A stretch of DNA of 54,586 bases from Caloramator quimbayensis (lineage in GTDB: Bacteria > Bacillota > Clostridia > Clostridiales > Caloramatoraceae), in assembly GCF_900167605.1 (NCBI RefSeq), contig NZ_FUYH01000018.1, positions 1 to 54,586 of the forward strand, given 5' to 3'. The position numbers were made by a program, and so were the translations under genes. Positions 53,601-54,586 of the stretch are shown piece after piece; the first letter of the stretch is position 1; every line of letters starts with the position of its first letter. The notes below the pieces were generated by a model. It was not told the DNA's origin. It made no database searches and was given only the letters and a program-made list of their open reading frames with translations.

Positions 53601-54220
53601 AGGCAAACTCTCAGGGCTTTATCGATATGGGAATTAAAATGTCAGGAAAGGCTATACTTGAAAAGGCTAAAAGCGGTGAGATTAAAGGCCTTATAGTATT
53701 TGGAGAGGATGTATCAGATGAATTGAAGGATTTAAAACCTCTTGCAGTCTTTGATTTACTAATGACTGATACAGCTAAAAATTCCAATATAGTAGTACCT
53801 CTATCAGCTTCAGCGGAAGGATACGGAACTTATACAAGGTCCGATAGAAAGGTTCAGGCTTTAAGTAGAGCTGTAGAGAGTGCTATAGGCATTGATAACT
53901 TTAACATTCTTTTAAAACTCTCTAATAAATTTGGAATAGAATTAAAAGATATGAAGGATGTAGTCGAAAATATTTCCAAGGAAATAATAAATTATAAAGG
54001 ATTAAATAAAGCCTATAATAATCTTGAAAATGTTTATGTTCCGCTTCCGATGAATTTTAAAGGAGTGCAGGTTCTATATACAGAAGGATTTGAAACAGAG
54101 GATAAAAAGGCTGATTTAAACTTTGAAGAATCAAATAGTATGTTCCTTGAAAAAAAGCTGTATGATACAGTAGAAAAGGACTTTGATGAATTTACTAAGA
54201 AAAACGGAATAAATATATGA
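50642..54220 (+). CDS. Large NuoG-GltD-ferredoxin-pseudo-molybdopterin fusion subunit
   Basis: A 1,192-residue multidomain subunit. In order: N-terminal [2Fe-2S] domain with Cys38, 49, 52 and 66; a GltD/NfnB-like module (about 98-520) with cluster cysteines (CRPPCVNACPAHTDC; CPHPCESEC), FAD motif VGAGPAG near 200, and NADPH motif GGGNTAMD followed by YRR near 333-352; two [4Fe-4S] clusters (CILCGLCYRTC; CISCGQCVDVCP, about 615-675); then a formate-dehydrogenase-like domain beginning with the CSYCGAGC cluster near 693. The last domain lacks the catalytic Cys/Sec-His: where enzymes have CARLCH, this reads GSMAIKGGAL, so molybdopterin chemistry is unlikely. Together with the two upstream subunits it suggests NADH/NADPH/ferredoxin bifurcation (Stn type). 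I take ATG 50642 as start. Confidence 0.85.
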   Translation: MKVSLIRVNINNREIVTTDDKTILQIALENGIDIPNLCYNQKTKPYGSCGLCVVEVEGSPKLVRACSTYPADGMIVRTDTKRTIAARKTALELLSSDHRGDCRPPCVNACPAHTDCQGYVGLIANGEYDEAIKLVKKVIPLPASIGRVCPHPCESECRRGMVDKPIAIADLKRYIGEIDVKKGTFVPEVKPSTGKKVAIVGAGPAGISCAYFLSQEGHEVVIYEAQAYPGGMLRYGIPQYRLPKELLDAEINTLNKMGVEIICNTKLGEDITLSYLKKTYDAVFIAIGAWASMPIGCEGQDMEGVIGGIEFLRKATLSEPIYLGEKVVVIGGGNTAMDVARTAVRLGAKSVQVLYRRTKEEMPAEEIEVKEAEEEGVEFKFLVAPIEIIGDGKRAKAIRCQKMKLGEPDKSGRRSPIPIEGEEITFEADLIVSAIGQRVNPECVKELETTKRGTILVNSNTFETSMEGIFAGGEASTGPKIAIEAIAQGKNAAHVIDSYLNGCLVSVKNPCYIVQDDLKEEDFKDREKQERQEQYVIKGEERKISFRPISNALTEEQALKEASRCLECGCHDYFECRLINYIQKYDIKVDKIKGEKHKRDINKTHPFIVRNPDKCILCGLCYRTCEEVMGITALGLKGRGFDSVVIPEFNLPLNESSCISCGQCVDVCPTGALIDTASVKKQVPVEFNNTKSVCSYCGAGCEVVYQSKGDLVFKSLPDKEKGGILCAKGRFGIEHINSDERLKTPFVVSGDIKSEVTFDEALSLISKKAKLIEGQYGKDSIGILVSPKFTNEEAYIIRKIAEKLNTKYVGSMAIKGGALEKVFGYNASTNSYDELYSTELIISFGNVAENHPVPAVRIKDASKKAKLISICDKYTRMNEWAHYSYKVDNNIDFLKGFLKALIENHVDENEVIKTCNNFYELKNFVSDVKISEDNKRLAKMYAEAKKAIIVVDEDTITDAALCLLADAAAICRKVGKPHSGIIIIRSKANSQGFIDMGIKMSGKAILEKAKSGEIKGLIVFGEDVSDELKDLKPLAVFDLLMTDTAKNSNIVVPLSASAEGYGTYTRSDRKVQALSRAVESAIGIDNFNILLKLSNKFGIELKDMKDVVENISKEIINYKGLNKAYNNLENVYVPLPMNFKGVQVLYTEGFETEDKKADLNFEESNSMFLEKKLYDTVEKDFDEFTKKNGINI

Positions 54221-54222
54221 TT

Positions 54223-54255
54223 AAAAGCTGCAAAGCATTGCTTTGCAGCTTTTTT
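54223..54255 (+). terminator. Terminator of the redox-complex operon
   Basis: AAAAGCTGCAAAG (54223-54235), loop CATTG, CTTTGCAGCTTTT (54241-54253), then TT. It is the probable homing target of the group IIC intron that follows. Confidence 0.9.
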
Positions 54256-54257
54256 CA

Positions 54258-54586
54258 GTGCGCCCGGCATGGGCAACAGCTTGGCGGTGAAAGTCCGCTA
54301 TGGGCTTGGTAGTGGGAACCATTAGCCAATGGCAAGGGTGTCCATCGTGAGGTGGAATCTGAAGGAAGCCGGAGGCAAAGTCTCGGCTCGATGAACAAGA
54401 ACCACATACGAGGCTGATTTGAGGCGGACGAGTTTGCTGTACAAAACAAAGTCCAACACTACCCGAACCTCATACAGTAAATGTGGCGAGTATATGGGAT
54501 GAAGGCGGTTGCTCTTACCCGGGGAGGTCTAACAGATATGCCATAAAAAGAATGAACTTTCTCAATGGCAACCTATTCAGCGATGA
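54258..54586 (+). mobile_element. 5' part of a group IIC intron (cut by the window edge)
   Basis: Starting at GTGCGCCCGGCATGGGCA, three bases after the terminator T-run, the sequence follows the ribozyme core I know from the Oceanobacillus group IIC intron: AAGGGTGTCC, GGAATCTGAAGGAAGC, GGCAAA, GATGAACAAGAACC, AACAAAGTCC and TTACCCGGGGAGGTCT. Class C introns characteristically insert behind Rho-independent terminators, as here. The intron-encoded reverse transcriptase, if present, lies beyond the window. Domain IV has not yet been reached at the edge. Confidence 0.88.

Noticed and set aside
50642-54220. Active NAD-dependent formate dehydrogenase
   Set aside because: The catalytic Cys/Sec and neighbouring His are missing and no in-frame TGA for selenocysteine exists, so the domain is not a working formate dehydrogenase.

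Overview
The window is AT-rich DNA from a spore-forming Firmicute of the Clostridia (Clostridiaceae-like; a Caloramator/Fervidicella-type organism is my guess from gene style, not something I can prove). The reasons are: low GC, strong Shine-Dalgarno sites with frequent TTG and GTG starts, many sporulation genes (spoVG, spoVT, yabP, yabQ, spoIIE, a SpoIID-domain protein), and a core gene order that follows the Bacillus purR-spoVG-glmU-prs-pth-mfd-spoVT-yabM-yabN-yabO-yabP-yabQ-divIC-yabR-spoIIE-tilS-hpt-ftsH block.

Layout. 1-340: end of a probable insertion sequence (transposase start on the minus strand) abutting a diguanylate cyclase whose N-terminus looks replaced. 1750-12318: mixed housekeeping genes (PAP2 phosphatase, PflX-like radical SAM protein, SpoIID-domain protein, YkvI-type transporter, lipoprotein, a sugar ABC ATPase with a CdaR-type regulator, ComB, RlmI-like methyltransferase). 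12394-14713: a probably frameshifted PilZ protein, a small membrane protein, two tandem tRNA-Pro genes, and a PadR/membrane-protein pair. 14733-44373: the conserved block, starting with murC (minus) and purR. It carries three insertions relative to Bacillus: a two-component system plus HtrA protease between prs and pth; prsA, an amino-acid antiporter and a tiny zinc-ribbon gene between mfd and spoVT; and three tRNAs (Leu, fMet, Met) before spoIIE. 44425-48162: thioesterase, an AcoR-type sigma-54 activator and an iron alcohol dehydrogenase with a clear -24/-12 promoter. 48350-54220: a three-gene flavin/Fe-S complex (NuoE-like, NuoF-like, and a 1,192-residue NuoG/GltD/pseudo-molybdopterin fusion). 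54258-end: the 5' part of a group IIC intron sitting just behind the terminator of that operon.

How it fits together. Several regulatory sites can be read directly: an exact sigma-H promoter for spoVG, a spoIIE promoter with the unusual 21-nt spacer of Spo0A-activated promoters, a sigma-E-like promoter for yabP/yabQ, a sigma-54 promoter for the alcohol dehydrogenase, an 18-bp palindrome over the glmU -35 box, and hairpins that hide ribosome-binding sites (IS end, comB). The most interesting system is the terminal redox complex. Its parts predict an electron-bifurcating transhydrogenase joining NADH, NADPH and ferredoxin pools (the Sporomusa-type, Stn, family is the closest I can recall), beside an alcohol dehydrogenase that would consume reduced nucleotide.

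Limits: all calls come from reading the sequence without database searches. Starts were chosen by ribosome-binding-site spacing and often differ from the longest open frame.
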